64,000 nucleotides of DNA from Polaribacter huanghezhanensis (GCF_030444335.1 NZ_CP128595.1:1426001-1490000); one strand, 5' to 3'; shown: positions 17,793 to 26,810, numbered from the stretch's first letter. Numbers and translations are program-made. Notes: generated by a model from the sequence alone, not told the origin.

Positions 17793-18518
17793 TTGAGATA
17801 TTTTATAGAACTTTCATACCTAGGTAAAAATTATCACGGTTGGCAAGTACAACCTGACGCGAACTCAATTCAAGAAGAGCTTAACAAGGCGATAAGCACA
17901 GTTTTACAAGAAGAAATTAGTGTTGTTGGAGCCGGTAGAACAGATACAGGAGTTCATGCCTCACAGATGTTTGCACATTTTGATTCTGAGACAATATTGG
18001 ATAAAAATATTGTTTTTAAACTAAATTCGATGTTGCCAGAAGATATTGTTGTGCATCATGTAGTAAAAGTTGCTGAAGAGAAGCATGCAAGATTTGATGC
18101 GCTTACCAGAAGTTATAAATATAGAATTTGGTTAGGAAGAAATCCATTTTTGCTAGAAACGACATGGCAATTATTTCATCAAAAGTTAGATGTTGATGCT
18201 ATGAATGAAGCTGCTGAAATTTTGTTAGAATATGAAAATTTTCAAGCATTTTCTAAAGTAAAAACAGAAGTAAAAACGTTTAATTGTAAGGTAACAAAAG
18301 CAGTTTGGATTCAAGAAGGCAATCAACTTATATTTCATATAACGGCAAATCGTTTTTTAAGAAATATGGTCAGAGCAATTGTTGGTACGTTGGTTGATGT
18401 GGGAAAAAACAAAATTAATAAAGAAGATTTTAGAACTATTATTTTAAGTAAAGATAGAGCGAACGCAGGATTGTCAGTTCCTGCAAAAGGTTTATTTTTA
18501 ACAGAAATCACCTATTAA
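17793..18518 (+). CDS. truA: tRNA pseudouridine(38-40) synthase TruA, TTG start
   Basis: Modifies uridines 38-40 in the tRNA anticodon arm. The 241-residue protein has the TruA signatures YLGKNYHGWQVQP, the catalytic Asp51 in GAGRTDTGVHA, and RNMVRAIVGTLVDVG. The only possible start is TTG at 17793: an in-frame TAA lies at 17775-17777 and no ATG or GTG occurs between. A -7 element TAGTTTTG at 17763-17770 places the transcript start about 15 bases before this TTG, in agreement. The next gene follows after two bases. Confidence 0.95.
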   Translation: MRYFIELSYLGKNYHGWQVQPDANSIQEELNKAISTVLQEEISVVGAGRTDTGVHASQMFAHFDSETILDKNIVFKLNSMLPEDIVVHHVVKVAEEKHARFDALTRSYKYRIWLGRNPFLLETTWQLFHQKLDVDAMNEAAEILLEYENFQAFSKVKTEVKTFNCKVTKAVWIQEGNQLIFHITANRFLRNMVRAIVGTLVDVGKNKINKEDFRTIILSKDRANAGLSVPAKGLFLTEITY

Positions 18519-18520
18519 TT

Positions 18521-20290
18521 ATGAGTAAAAAAGAGTCAGGGAAAGCATTTGACGCAAAAATATTTATGAGGATTTTAGGCTTTGCAAAAAGTTATAGAAC
18601 TCATTTTATTGTTGCAACTGTTGCCGTAATTGCTACAGCATTTTTATCTGCTTACAGACCTTATTTATTGAAAGAAGCGGTAAAAGATTTTACGACCAAT
18701 AAAAATGAAGATACCTTATTGTATTTTACATTATTAATGCTTGTTGTATTAATTGCAGAAGTGCTTTTACAAGTGTTGTTTATCTATTTTGCCAATTGGA
18801 TTGGGCAACATATTATTAGAGATATGCGCGCCAAAATATTTAGACATATTCTACAATTTAAAATGTCGTATTTCGATACAACTTCTGTTGGAAGATTAGT
18901 GACAAGAGTCGTTTCTGATATCGAAACCATTGCAAGTTCTTTTAGTCAGGGTTTGTTTATGATTATTAGTGATATTCTAAAAATGGTGGTCGTAATTGTT
19001 GTCATGTTTTTTATGAACTGGCAATTGGCATTGATCGCCTTAGCGGTTTTACCAATCTTAATTTATGCAACCAAATTATTCCAAATTGCTATAAAATCTA
19101 CTTTTCAAGAAGTGAGAACTCAAGTTGCAAATCTAAACGGATTTGTTCAAGAAAGAGTTACAGGAATGAACATCGTACAATTATTTAGTAGAGAAAAAAT
19201 AGAGTACGAGAAGTTTATGAACATCAACGATAAACATAAAAAAGCACATATCAAAGCAGTTTGGTATTATTCTATTTTCTTTCCTGTAGCAGAAGTTTTA
19301 TCTTCAATTGCCATTGGATTATTAGTTTGGTACGGTGGTTTGCAATCGGTAAATAATGTGGATGTTGAGCCTGGAGAAATTATGAGTTTTATTATGATGA
19401 CGCAAATGTTGTTTAGACCTTTACGTCAAATTGCTGATAAATTTAATACGTTACAAATGGGAATTGTTTCAGGAGAACGTGTTTTTGGAGTATTAGACAC
19501 TCAAAGTAGTATTGATAAAAACGGAACTGTTTTCGCAGAAAATTTACAAGGAAAAATCGAATTTAAAGATGTTCGTTTTAGTTATATAAAAGGCGAAGAA
19601 GTTTTAAAAGGAGTTTCATTACAAGTAGAAAAAGGACAAACGATTGCTATTGTTGGATCAACCGGAGCAGGAAAATCGACCATTATCAATTTAATAAATC
19701 GTTTTTATGAAATCAATTCAGGAGAAATTTGCGTTGATGGAGTTTCTGTAAAAGACTATGAAATTACTTCTTTGCGAAATCAAATTGCAATTGTGTTGCA
19801 AGATGTCTTTTTGTTTTCAGACTCCATTTTAAACAACATCACTTTAAAAAATGAAAACACCTCTTTTGAAGAGGTTGAAGAAGCTGCAAAACAAATTGGA
19901 ATTCACGATTTTATCATGACGTTACCTGGCGGATATCATTACAATGTAAAAGAAAGAGGCGCCATGTTATCTTCTGGTCAGCGACAATTAATCGCATTTT
20001 TAAGAGCGTATGTAAGCAAACCAAGCATTTTAATTTTAGACGAAGCAACATCGTCTGTAGATTCTAATGCAGAACAAATGATTCAATACGCAACCGACAC
20101 CATTACAAAAGGAAGAACATCCATTGTAATTGCACACAGATTGGCAACGATAAAAATGGCGGATAAAATTATTGTAATGGACAAAGGATTGATTGTTGAA
20201 GAAGGAACGCATCAAGAATTGTTAGAAAAACCAGATGGATATTATAAAAATCTGTACGACAAGCAATTTAGTAGTGTAGAAGCGGTTTAA
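18521..20290 (+). CDS. ABC exporter, MsbA-like (fused permease-ATPase)
   Basis: A 589-residue half-transporter. The six-helix type I exporter domain covers about residues 20-320, the nucleotide-binding domain about 345-580: Walker A VGSTGAGKST (about 379-388), Q loop, signature LSSGQRQ (Ser instead of the more usual first Gly), Walker B SILILDEATS and the H-loop IAHRLAT. It acts as a homo- or heterodimer in the inner membrane. MsbA-like lipid A or drug export is possible, but the substrate cannot be told from sequence. It is two bases after truA and overlaps the converging cdaA by four bases. Confidence 0.93.
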   Translation: MSKKESGKAFDAKIFMRILGFAKSYRTHFIVATVAVIATAFLSAYRPYLLKEAVKDFTTNKNEDTLLYFTLLMLVVLIAEVLLQVLFIYFANWIGQHIIRDMRAKIFRHILQFKMSYFDTTSVGRLVTRVVSDIETIASSFSQGLFMIISDILKMVVVIVVMFFMNWQLALIALAVLPILIYATKLFQIAIKSTFQEVRTQVANLNGFVQERVTGMNIVQLFSREKIEYEKFMNINDKHKKAHIKAVWYYSIFFPVAEVLSSIAIGLLVWYGGLQSVNNVDVEPGEIMSFIMMTQMLFRPLRQIADKFNTLQMGIVSGERVFGVLDTQSSIDKNGTVFAENLQGKIEFKDVRFSYIKGEEVLKGVSLQVEKGQTIAIVGSTGAGKSTIINLINRFYEINSGEICVDGVSVKDYEITSLRNQIAIVLQDVFLFSDSILNNITLKNENTSFEEVEEAAKQIGIHDFIMTLPGGYHYNVKERGAMLSSGQRQLIAFLRAYVSKPSILILDEATSSVDSNAEQMIQYATDTITKGRTSIVIAHRLATIKMADKIIVMDKGLIVEEGTHQELLEKPDGYYKNLYDKQFSSVEAV

Positions 20291-21060
20291 TTTAAATCTT
20301 CTTTGATTTTTTCTATCAACTCACTGTAATCTGAATACAAATCAAAAGTACCATCTTTGATATAAGAAATTTCACCAGTTTCTTCTGAAACTAATAAACA
20401 CAGAGCATCAGTTTTTTCTGTAACTCCAATTGCTGCTTTATGACGCAAGCCAAAACGAGCAGGAATTTTTTCATTAGACAACGGTAAAACCACCCGAGTT
20501 GCCACAATAAAATTATCTCTAATAATAGTTGCGCCATCGTGTAACGGACTGTTTTTATAAAAAATACTTTCTATAATTGCTTCGTTTACAGCAGCATTCA
20601 TCTTGTCTCCGTTGTTTCCTAAAAAATCTAGGTTATTTGTGCGTTCAATCACAATTAAAGCACCCGTTTTTGTTTTTGATAATTTGATACACGAATTTAC
20701 AATTGTATCCACATCTGTTTCAGATTCAATTTCTGATTTTAAGAATTTCAATTGCTTTAAAAAACTTCTTTTTGATGAGAAATTTGTAGTTCCTATCATT
20801 AATAAAAACTTTCTAATTTCTTGTTGAAACACAATGATTAAAGCGATGACTCCACCACTTAATAAATAACCTAAAATTCCACTTAACATTTCCATTTTTA
20901 AAGCCTGCGTTACTTTCCAAATCAAGAAAATAAAAGCAATTCCTAAGAAAATATTAATGGCAACTGTACCTTTTAATAATTTGTAAATATAATACAATAA
21001 TGCAGCAACTAGAAGAATATCTAGAATGTCTAAAATAGAAAAATCGATAAAGTCTAACAT
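20287..21060 (-). CDS. cdaA: Diadenylate cyclase CdaA
   Basis: Makes cyclic di-AMP from two ATP. The 257-residue protein has two or three N-terminal membrane segments (about 10-80, starting ILDILDILLVAALLYYIYKLLKG) and the DAC domain with the DGA motif (SPLHDGATIIRDN) and the RHR-type motif, here RHK (RFGLRHKAAIGVTE); the Arg-to-Lys change in the third position is conservative. The family keeps this gene next to folP in many Bacteroidota, as here (folP ends 36 bases upstream), so the two are probably co-transcribed with the LOG gene. Confidence 0.93.
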   Translation of the reverse strand: MLDFIDFSILDILDILLVAALLYYIYKLLKGTVAINIFLGIAFIFLIWKVTQALKMEMLSGILGYLLSGGVIALIIVFQQEIRKFLLMIGTTNFSSKRSFLKQLKFLKSEIESETDVDTIVNSCIKLSKTKTGALIVIERTNNLDFLGNNGDKMNAAVNEAIIESIFYKNSPLHDGATIIRDNFIVATRVVLPLSNEKIPARFGLRHKAAIGVTEKTDALCLLVSEETGEISYIKDGTFDLYSDYSELIEKIKEDLN

Positions 21061-21096
21061 TGTTTTTTTTGCTGATGCTGTAAATGTACAGAAAAA

Positions 21097-21918
21097 TTAA
21101 GAGAGTTGCTCAACAATTTTAATTGCTTCCATCGCTTCTTTTACATCGTGAACTCGCAAGATGTTTGCGCCATTTAACAGAGCAATGGTGTTTGCAGAAG
21201 TGGTTGCGTTTAATGCTAATTGTGCTGTGATTTCTAAAGGTTTGTACAACATCGATTTTCTAGAAATCCCGACTAAGATTGGGGAGTCCAAGTTTTTAAA
21301 AAGTGCTAAATTTTTCAATAATTCGTAATTGTGTTCGATGGTTTTTCCAAATCCAAAACCAACATCAATAAGTACATCGTTTACTTTTAGTTGATGTAAT
21401 TTAGCAAGCTGCTCCGCAAAAAACGAAATCACTTCCTTCGTTAGATCTTCATATTTCGGGTTTTTTTGCATGCTTTGTGGAGTGCCGAGCATGTGCATGA
21501 TTATATACGGAACTTGTAAGTCTGCAACCGTTTTAAACATGTTTACATCCATTTTTCCGCCAGAAATATCGTTGATGATTGCTGCGCCAGCTTCCACAGT
21601 TTTTTTAGCGACGGCACTTCTAAAAGTATCCACAGAAATAATAATTTCTGGATAATGATGTACTAATAACTTTATAATTGGAACAATGCGTTGCAATTCT
21701 TCTTCTTCAGAGATATGCATTGCGCCAGGTCTTGAAGAATACGCGCCAACATCAATAAAAGTGGCACCTTCAGAAAGCATTTTTTCTACTTTTTGTAAAA
21801 TGTCAGTTTCGTTTTTATACGAACCGCCATCAAAGAAAGAATCTGGCGTAATATTTAAAATCCCCATCACTTTTGGAGAAGAAATATCAATCAGTTTGCC
21901 TTTACAATTTATCGTCAT
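21097..21918 (-). CDS. folP: Dihydropteroate synthase
   Basis: Joins p-aminobenzoate to dihydropterin pyrophosphate in folate synthesis and is the sulfonamide target. About 273 residues from the ATG at 21918, one base downstream of the LOG stop codon; an in-frame TTG four codons earlier is less likely. Signatures: VMGILNITPDSFFDGG, the pterin-binding DVGAYSSRPGA and the GFGFGKT loop. It sits between the LOG gene and cdaA on the same strand. Confidence 0.95.
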   Translation of the reverse strand: MTINCKGKLIDISSPKVMGILNITPDSFFDGGSYKNETDILQKVEKMLSEGATFIDVGAYSSRPGAMHISEEEELQRIVPIIKLLVHHYPEIIISVDTFRSAVAKKTVEAGAAIINDISGGKMDVNMFKTVADLQVPYIIMHMLGTPQSMQKNPKYEDLTKEVISFFAEQLAKLHQLKVNDVLIDVGFGFGKTIEHNYELLKNLALFKNLDSPILVGISRKSMLYKPLEITAQLALNATTSANTIALLNGANILRVHDVKEAMEAIKIVEQLS

Positions 21919-21919
21919 T

Positions 21920-22501
21920 TTAACGTACAACTTTATTTATAACGTGCGATTTTTCTGGAGCTTTATACGCGTACATTTTTGCTAACAAACCATCAACAGT
22001 TGTATCTACCAATAACAATTCTCGGTTTTGTGGTTTTAGATATCCTTCTTTTACCATCACATCTAATTGTTGTAATGTGTGATTAAAAAATCCATTTACA
22101 TTTAAAATTCCGATTGGTTTCTGTTCGATGTGTAATTGTCCTAAAGTCAATGCTTCAAACAACTCATCTAAGGTTCCAAATCCGCCAGGCAACGTAATAT
22201 ATCCATCAACCAATTTGCTCATAATTACTTTGCGTTCGCTCATTTTTTTGGTGATGATCAGCTCAGTAACTTCTCTGTGAACCACTTCTTCTTTTTCTAA
22301 TAACTTCGGAATCACACCAATAACATTTCCTTTTTCAGCAAGAATTGTATCTGCAATAATTCCCATCATTCCAATTTTTCCGCCGCCATAAACCATTGCA
22401 GTGTTGTTTTTTACAAATGCTTTTCCCAACTCAATGGCAGCTTCTTTATAAACAGCATTAAATCCAACACTAGAACCGCAAAAAACAACTATTTTTTTCA
22501 T
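21920..22501 (-). CDS. LOG family protein (TIGR00730 type)
   Basis: A 193-residue Rossmann-fold protein with the family motif PGGFGTLDELFEALT and the conserved FCGSS and YGGGKIGMMG stretches. LOG proteins release the base from nucleoside monophosphates; the cytokinin-related activity is established for plant and some bacterial members, but the bacterial substrate here is unknown. The ATG at 22501 is preferred over a TTG one codon earlier. It starts a likely three-gene operon with folP and cdaA. Confidence 0.88.
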   Translation of the reverse strand: MKKIVVFCGSSVGFNAVYKEAAIELGKAFVKNNTAMVYGGGKIGMMGIIADTILAEKGNVIGVIPKLLEKEEVVHREVTELIITKKMSERKVIMSKLVDGYITLPGGFGTLDELFEALTLGQLHIEQKPIGILNVNGFFNHTLQQLDVMVKEGYLKPQNRELLLVDTTVDGLLAKMYAYKAPEKSHVINKVVR

Positions 22502-22639
22502 CAAAGAGATTTGTAAAATTCATGGTAAAAATAAACGAAAAGGATGTAAGATTTACTATTTTTACGGAGATATCAGAAAAATAATTAAATAAAAAGCAAT
22601 CAAAGATTGTTTTTACAAAAATACTTTTTACCATAAAGA

Positions 22640-23176
22640 ATGCAAAACACCTCAAAACAATACAATGCTGTAGTAGAAGAATGTAGAAGTTTGTTCATTA
22701 AAAAAATGAGCGATTATGGTAGCGCATGGCGAATTTTACGTTTACCATCGTTAACAGATCAGATTTTTATCAAAGCACAACGCATTCGGCAATTGCAAGA
22801 AAATGATGTGAGAAAAGTTGATGAAGGTGAGCGAGGTGAGTTTATCGGAATTGTCAATTATTGTGTAATGGCGTTGGTTCAGATTGAATTAGGAGTTGTT
22901 GAAAATCCAGATATTTCTACAGAAGAAGCAACAGGATTGTACGACAAACACATTGCAACCACCAAAGAATTGATGGAAAATAAAAATCACGATTATGGCG
23001 AAGCTTGGCGAGATATGCGAATTTCTAGCTTAACAGATTTGATTTTGCAAAAACTATTGCGCGTAAAAACAATTGAAAATAATAAAGGAGAAACATTGGT
23101 TTCTGAAGGGATTGATGCCAATTATCAAGACATGATTAATTATGCAATTTTTGCGATGATTCATATGGGGAAATAA
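22640..23176 (+). CDS. DUF1599 domain protein with two domain copies
   Basis: A 178-residue protein with two similar halves: YGSAWRILRLPSLTDQIFIKAQRI (about 29-52) and YGEAWRDMRISSLTDLILQKLLRV (about 121-144), each followed by INYCVMAL or INYAIFAM. This is the internal duplication of DUF1599, which to my knowledge is also called nucleotide modification associated domain 1. The conserved Asp, Trp and Arg residues suggest nucleotide binding, but the function is unproven. It is divergent from the LOG gene and followed by a repeat-filled gap. Confidence 0.85.
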   Translation: MQNTSKQYNAVVEECRSLFIKKMSDYGSAWRILRLPSLTDQIFIKAQRIRQLQENDVRKVDEGERGEFIGIVNYCVMALVQIELGVVENPDISTEEATGLYDKHIATTKELMENKNHDYGEAWRDMRISSLTDLILQKLLRVKTIENNKGETLVSEGIDANYQDMINYAIFAMIHMGK

Positions 23177-23177
23177 G

Positions 23178-23273
23178 TTGCAAAGGTTCTAAGGTTCAAA
23201 GTGGCAAAGGCTCAAAGGCTCAAAGTTGTTGTCACTTCGAGTGTTTTTCTGTCATATCGAGCGGAGTCGAGAT
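23178..23273. repeat. Degenerate tandem CAAAGG repeat plus REP-like element
   Basis: Bases 23178-23228 are imperfect tandem copies of a unit like GGCTCAAA. Then GTCACTTCGAGTG (23231) and GTCATATCGAGCGGAGTCGAG (from 23251) are copies of the dispersed palindromic element found in many gaps of this window. No gene or promoter is seen in it. Confidence 0.7.
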
Positions 23274-23311
23274 AAAAAGAAAAAGGATTGAGAAGTTTTT
23301 AAAATAAGTTT

Positions 23312-23971
23312 ATGAAAAAGTTTGTTTTGCTAGTTTCAATTGTACTTTTTATAAGTTGTGCTAAAAATGAAACATCAACTTTTAAAGAAATGAAAGCTGA
23401 TACATTATTATCAGCATCATTTTCGACTTCTGAATTAAAAGATTTAGCAAAGATTGTGGATTTTTTTGAAGAACAGATTTGTAATAATGAGAATATAAAA
23501 AACAAAGAAAAATGTTATAATAGTTTTTTGAAGCGTGATTCAATAAGGATGGTTGATGAAAACATGATGAACACTTTTGATTATAAAGAGCAAGAAAAAT
23601 TATATTCAAAATTATCACGACCTTTTTTTAATGAGTTTTGGGAAGAAGGAGCTGGAACACAATTTCCAGATAGTGAAAATGAGGTAAAATATAAATATTA
23701 TCACCTTAAAGTGTTTGATAATAAAAGTATAAGTAAGTATGCTAAATTTGTAAAAACATTTTCAAAAGAAAATAAATATATTGAAGGGTATTTTGAAAGA
23801 TTTCAAGTAAGTGGAGATTTTTATACTCCTTCAACACCAATACTTTTAATATTTTACTATAAAAGATTTAATAAAGAAAATATAAAAATAAGATTAATTT
23901 ATGCTTTTCATTATATAAATATAAATGAAGAGAATATGAAACCAATCTTATATAGAAATAAAAAATTATGA
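23312..23971 (+). CDS. Hypothetical lipoprotein
   Basis: A 219-residue predicted lipoprotein with signal MKKFVLLVSIVLFIS and Cys16. The mature part is charged and contains WEEGAGTQFPDSE and HLKVFDNKSISKYAKFVKTF; I do not recognise a family. It overlaps the following DoxX-like gene by four bases (ATGA), so the two are translationally coupled and may work together at the membrane. The AT content is high even for this window, with many AAA and ATA codons, which may hint at a less conserved accessory gene. Confidence 0.7.
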   Translation: MKKFVLLVSIVLFISCAKNETSTFKEMKADTLLSASFSTSELKDLAKIVDFFEEQICNNENIKNKEKCYNSFLKRDSIRMVDENMMNTFDYKEQEKLYSKLSRPFFNEFWEEGAGTQFPDSENEVKYKYYHLKVFDNKSISKYAKFVKTFSKENKYIEGYFERFQVSGDFYTPSTPILLIFYYKRFNKENIKIRLIYAFHYININEENMKPILYRNKKL

Positions 23972-24933
23972 AACTACTAGTACACATTTCAAGAATCTTT
24001 GTCGGAGCGATGTTTGTCTTTTCTGGCTTTGTAAAATTGGTAGATCCAATTGGTTCTCAATACAAATTCGAAGAGTATTTTAGTCAAAGTGTGTTGGATA
24101 TGGAATATTTAATTCCGTATGCATTGGCATTTTCTATCATTTTAATTCTAGCAGAAATTATGCTGGGAATCATACTATTATTAGGTAATAAAGCAAAAAT
24201 AACTTTATGGAGTTTACTCGTTTTATCAACCATCTTTTTGTTCTTAACTTGGTATTCTGCCTATTACAATAAAGTAACAGATTGCGGTTGTTTTGGCGAC
24301 GCCATCAAATTAACTCCTTGGGAAACCTTCTACAAAAATGTACTTTTAATTGGGTTAATTCTCTTAATGCTTTTTAGAGCAAAAGACATCAAATCTATAT
24401 TTTCTGTAAAAGTTTCGCAAGCAATTACGATCTTGTTTTTTGCCTCTTTTTTATACACAACTTATTACGTTTTGGTGCATTTGCCAATTATCGATTTTAG
24501 ACCTTATGCAATTGGAAAAAATATTACAGAAGGAATGAAATATAAAGATGATGGTGAACTTCCTAAAATTCATGATTTCTATTTAGAAGATGCTCAAGCA
24601 GATTTAGCACCAGAAATTTTAGCAAAAAACAAAGTCATTTTAATTATTGTGCATTCTTTAGATAAAGCAGACAAAAACGGATTTAAAACGATCAAAGAAT
24701 TTGCTGATAAAGCAATTGCAAAAGGATATTCTGTCTATGGAGCGTCAGCTTCTTTTACAGATGAATTGTTATTAGCAAAAGAAAAATACGAACTGCCATT
24801 TGATTTTCTGTTTTGCGACGCAACAACGTTAAAAACAATGGTAAGAGCAAATCCAGGGATTATGATGTTGCAAAAAGGAACAATTATAGGGAAATGGAAT
24901 TGGCCGGATGCAGATAAAATTAAGCTAAAATAA
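23968..24933 (+). CDS. DoxX/MauE-like redox membrane protein, BT_3928 type
   Basis: A 321-residue protein. The N-terminal half (1-165) has four membrane helices of the DoxX/MauE type, starting RIFVGAMFVFSGFVKLVDPIGSQ and including a loop with a paired cysteine motif TDCGCFGDA (about residue 107-115). The C-terminal half (from about 200) resembles a thioredoxin-fold domain (KVILIIVHSLDKADKNGFKTIKEF and NPGIMMLQKGTIIGKWNW) but lacks a CxxC motif. This is the architecture called BT_3928 family, as I recall. A role in periplasmic redox chemistry is probable. It is coupled to the lipoprotein upstream and lies two bases before crcB. Confidence 0.83.
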   Translation: MKLLVHISRIFVGAMFVFSGFVKLVDPIGSQYKFEEYFSQSVLDMEYLIPYALAFSIILILAEIMLGIILLLGNKAKITLWSLLVLSTIFLFLTWYSAYYNKVTDCGCFGDAIKLTPWETFYKNVLLIGLILLMLFRAKDIKSIFSVKVSQAITILFFASFLYTTYYVLVHLPIIDFRPYAIGKNITEGMKYKDDGELPKIHDFYLEDAQADLAPEILAKNKVILIIVHSLDKADKNGFKTIKEFADKAIAKGYSVYGASASFTDELLLAKEKYELPFDFLFCDATTLKTMVRANPGIMMLQKGTIIGKWNWPDADKIKLK

Positions 24934-24934
24934 T

Positions 24935-25300
24935 ATGAAACAATTACTACTTGTTTTTATTGGCGGCGGATTTGGAAGCGCATTGCGTTTTTTATTTAGT
25001 AAATTCTTAAATAATTCTGAAACTGGAATTCCGTACGGAACATTTTTAGTAAATATTTTAGGAAGTTTATTCATCGGAATTATTTTGGGTTATGCTGCTA
25101 AAAACGAAGCGTTAACAGAAAATCATACCTTGTTGTTAGCAACAGGGTTTTGTGGCGGTTTTACAACTTTTTCGACCTTTGCTTATGAAAATCATGTGTT
25201 TTTAAAATCAGGAGATTTTACAAGTTTTGCATTTTATACGATTGCCAGTTTTGTTGTTGGATTTTTAGCTGTTTTTGCAGGAATTTATATTGTAAAATAA
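24935..25300 (+). CDS. crcB: Fluoride channel CrcB/Fluc
   Basis: A 121-residue four-helix membrane protein that exports fluoride as a dual-topology dimer. Signatures: GGGFGSALRFLFSKF (10-24), the Asn-containing GTFLVNILGSLFIG, and GFCGGFTTFSTFAYE with the Phe-box and the central Na+ site residues. Normal length. It is two bases after the DoxX-like gene. No fluoride riboswitch is visible upstream because the space is coding. Confidence 0.95.
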   Translation: MKQLLLVFIGGGFGSALRFLFSKFLNNSETGIPYGTFLVNILGSLFIGIILGYAAKNEALTENHTLLLATGFCGGFTTFSTFAYENHVFLKSGDFTSFAFYTIASFVVGFLAVFAGIYIVK

Positions 25301-25330
25301 ATAGCATTTCGATACAAATTAGAGTTTAAA

Positions 25331-25380
25331 TGTCATTTCGACAGAGAGAAGAATGAACGACGAGAAATCTCATTAGTTGA
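25331..25380. repeat. REP-like dispersed element
   Basis: Begins TGTCATTTCGACAGAGAGAA and includes CGAGAAATCTCATTAG. It resembles the elements at 40357 and 60040 (GTCATTTCGA and GAGATTTCTC parts). It fills the gap between crcB and the crotonase gene. Confidence 0.65.
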
Positions 25381-25404
25381 GCTCCGTCAAATAATAAATA
25401 GAAA

Positions 25405-26106
25405 ATGAACGAAGTAGTACAGTATAAAAGTGAAGAAAATCATGCAATAATTACCATTGCAAACGGAAAAGCAAATGCTATTTCTCATGAAGTCATAGAA
25501 GGCTTAAACGCTAGTTTAGACAAAGCTTTAGAAGAAAATAAAATTGTTATTTTAACAGGGCAACCAGGAATTTTTTCTGCTGGATTCGATTTAAAAGTAA
25601 TGACAAAATCACCTGAATCTGCAAAGGAACTGGTCACAAAAGGTTCGAGACTGTCATTGAGAATGTTATCATTTCCAAAACCAATAATTGTTGCTTGTTC
25701 TGGTCATGCAATTGCAAAAGGCGGATTTTTATTATTGTCTGCAGACTATAGAATTGGAGTAGAAGGAGATTTTAAAATTGGATTGAATGAAGTGATGATT
25801 GGTATGACGATGCATCACGCAGGAATTGCTATTGCTAGAGCAAAATTATCACATATTTATTTAGATAGAAGTGTAAATAATTCTGAAATCTATAACCCAA
25901 AAAATGCTATAAAAGCTGGATTTTTAGATGTAATTGTTCCAGAAAATCAATTATTGCCAACAGCAATTAAAGTTGCTAACATGTTTTGTCAATTAAACGA
26001 AAAAGCACACGCAACAACAAAACTAAAAGTAAGAAAGCCTCATTTAGAAGCAATAGAAAAAGCAATAATAAAAGATTTAGAAGATGACATTGAAATAAAT
26101 ATTTAA
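25405..26106 (+). CDS. Crotonase / enoyl-CoA hydratase family protein
   Basis: A 233-residue crotonase-fold protein. The oxyanion-hole segment SAGFDLKVM (about 53-61) and GHAIAKGGFLLLSADYRIG (98-116) are clear, followed by GLNEVMIGMTMHHAGIAIAR. The two catalytic glutamates of true hydratases are not evident in their usual places, so it may be an isomerase, a hydrolase or another crotonase. No other fatty-acid gene is adjacent, so the pathway is not shown. It is a lone gene between a repeat element and the (GTT)9 tract, without a recognisable terminator. Confidence 0.85.
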   Translation: MNEVVQYKSEENHAIITIANGKANAISHEVIEGLNASLDKALEENKIVILTGQPGIFSAGFDLKVMTKSPESAKELVTKGSRLSLRMLSFPKPIIVACSGHAIAKGGFLLLSADYRIGVEGDFKIGLNEVMIGMTMHHAGIAIARAKLSHIYLDRSVNNSEIYNPKNAIKAGFLDVIVPENQLLPTAIKVANMFCQLNEKAHATTKLKVRKPHLEAIEKAIIKDLEDDIEINI

Positions 26107-26115
26107 TTTTTTTTG

Positions 26116-26142
26116 GTTGTTGTTGTTGTTGTTGTTGTTGTT
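26116..26142 (+). repeat. (GTT)9 microsatellite
   Basis: Nine perfect GTT units, 10 bases after the crotonase stop codon and 36 bases before the start codon of the fulvocin-C-like gene. Such tracts change length by slippage. Each unit supplies a TTG, the -33 promoter element in this phylum, ahead of a weak -7-like TATATTG, so length changes could alter promoter strength. Confidence 0.9.
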
Positions 26143-26178
26143 ATTATATTGTACCTTAATAACTTAAAAAAAAATATC

Positions 26179-26799
26179 ATGAAGAAAAAATTTTTAAATT
26201 TATCGCTTTACCTATTTGCCTGTTTCTTTTTATATAATTGTCATAATTCTTTTGACGAAGAAATTGATGCTTTAAAAATAGAAGAGGTTATTAACCTTAA
26301 AAAATCTAGTCAAAAATTAGCATATAGTCTTTTGACTGAAAATGAGAAACACATATTATGGAATCAAAAGCTGAATTTTATACTTAAAAATGAAAAAGCT
26401 GCTTTAAATAATGATCAAACTGCTTTTGTAAAAGAGTTAATAAACGAGCTTAATCCTTCGTTCTTTAAAAAAGATTTAAAAGAGAATAATATAGAAAATT
26501 ATTACAAGTTGCTTAAACAAGAAGAAAAAGCAAAAACATTATTTTCTGATGAAAGTTTAAGAAATTATTTTTCAAACATTAATTTAACTAATGCTAATGA
26601 TATTACAGCTAAGAATATTATAATTAAAGATATTACAAATAAAGCAATAGTTGATGAAGGTGAATATTATTGTGATTGTAGTAGAGAATCAGATTGGTGT
26701 CCTTGGGGTTCGAACTGCTTTGTTTGGTTTTGTAAAAAGCCTACTATTGGATGTGGTTGGCTTTTATCATATACCTGTAACGGAATTTGTGCACATTAA
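26179..26799 (+). CDS. Lipoprotein with fulvocin-C-like cysteine-rich tail
   Basis: A 206-residue protein. The ATG at 26179 gives a lipoprotein signal (MKKKFLNLSLYLFACFFLYN, Cys21); an upstream start would translate the GTT repeat into polyvaline and spoil this signal. The middle (25-160) is helical and polar. The last 46 residues contain eight cysteines (165, 167, 174, 180, 185, 192, 200, 204) in the pattern CxC-x6-C-x5-C-x4-C-x6-C-x7-C-x3-C, with SDWCPWGSNC and TIGCGW. This closely follows, from memory, the Myxococcus bacteriocin fulvocin C (CxC-x6-C-x5-C-x5-C-x6-C-x6-C), so it fits the 'bacteriocin fulvocin C-related' family. Whether the tail is released as a toxin is unknown. The DUF1573 gene follows after 11 bases. 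Confidence 0.78.
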   Translation: MKKKFLNLSLYLFACFFLYNCHNSFDEEIDALKIEEVINLKKSSQKLAYSLLTENEKHILWNQKLNFILKNEKAALNNDQTAFVKELINELNPSFFKKDLKENNIENYYKLLKQEEKAKTLFSDESLRNYFSNINLTNANDITAKNIIIKDITNKAIVDEGEYYCDCSRESDWCPWGSNCFVWFCKKPTIGCGWLLSYTCNGICAH

Positions 26800-26810
26800 A
26801 AAAATATATT

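Noticed and set aside
23178-23228. A CRISPR-like array
   Set aside because: Units are about 8-14 bases, degenerate and without spacers.
26113-26178. An upstream start for the fulvocin-C-like gene that would translate the GTT tract as polyvaline
   Set aside because: It would place a valine run before the lipoprotein signal; the ATG at 26179 gives a normal signal and lipobox.
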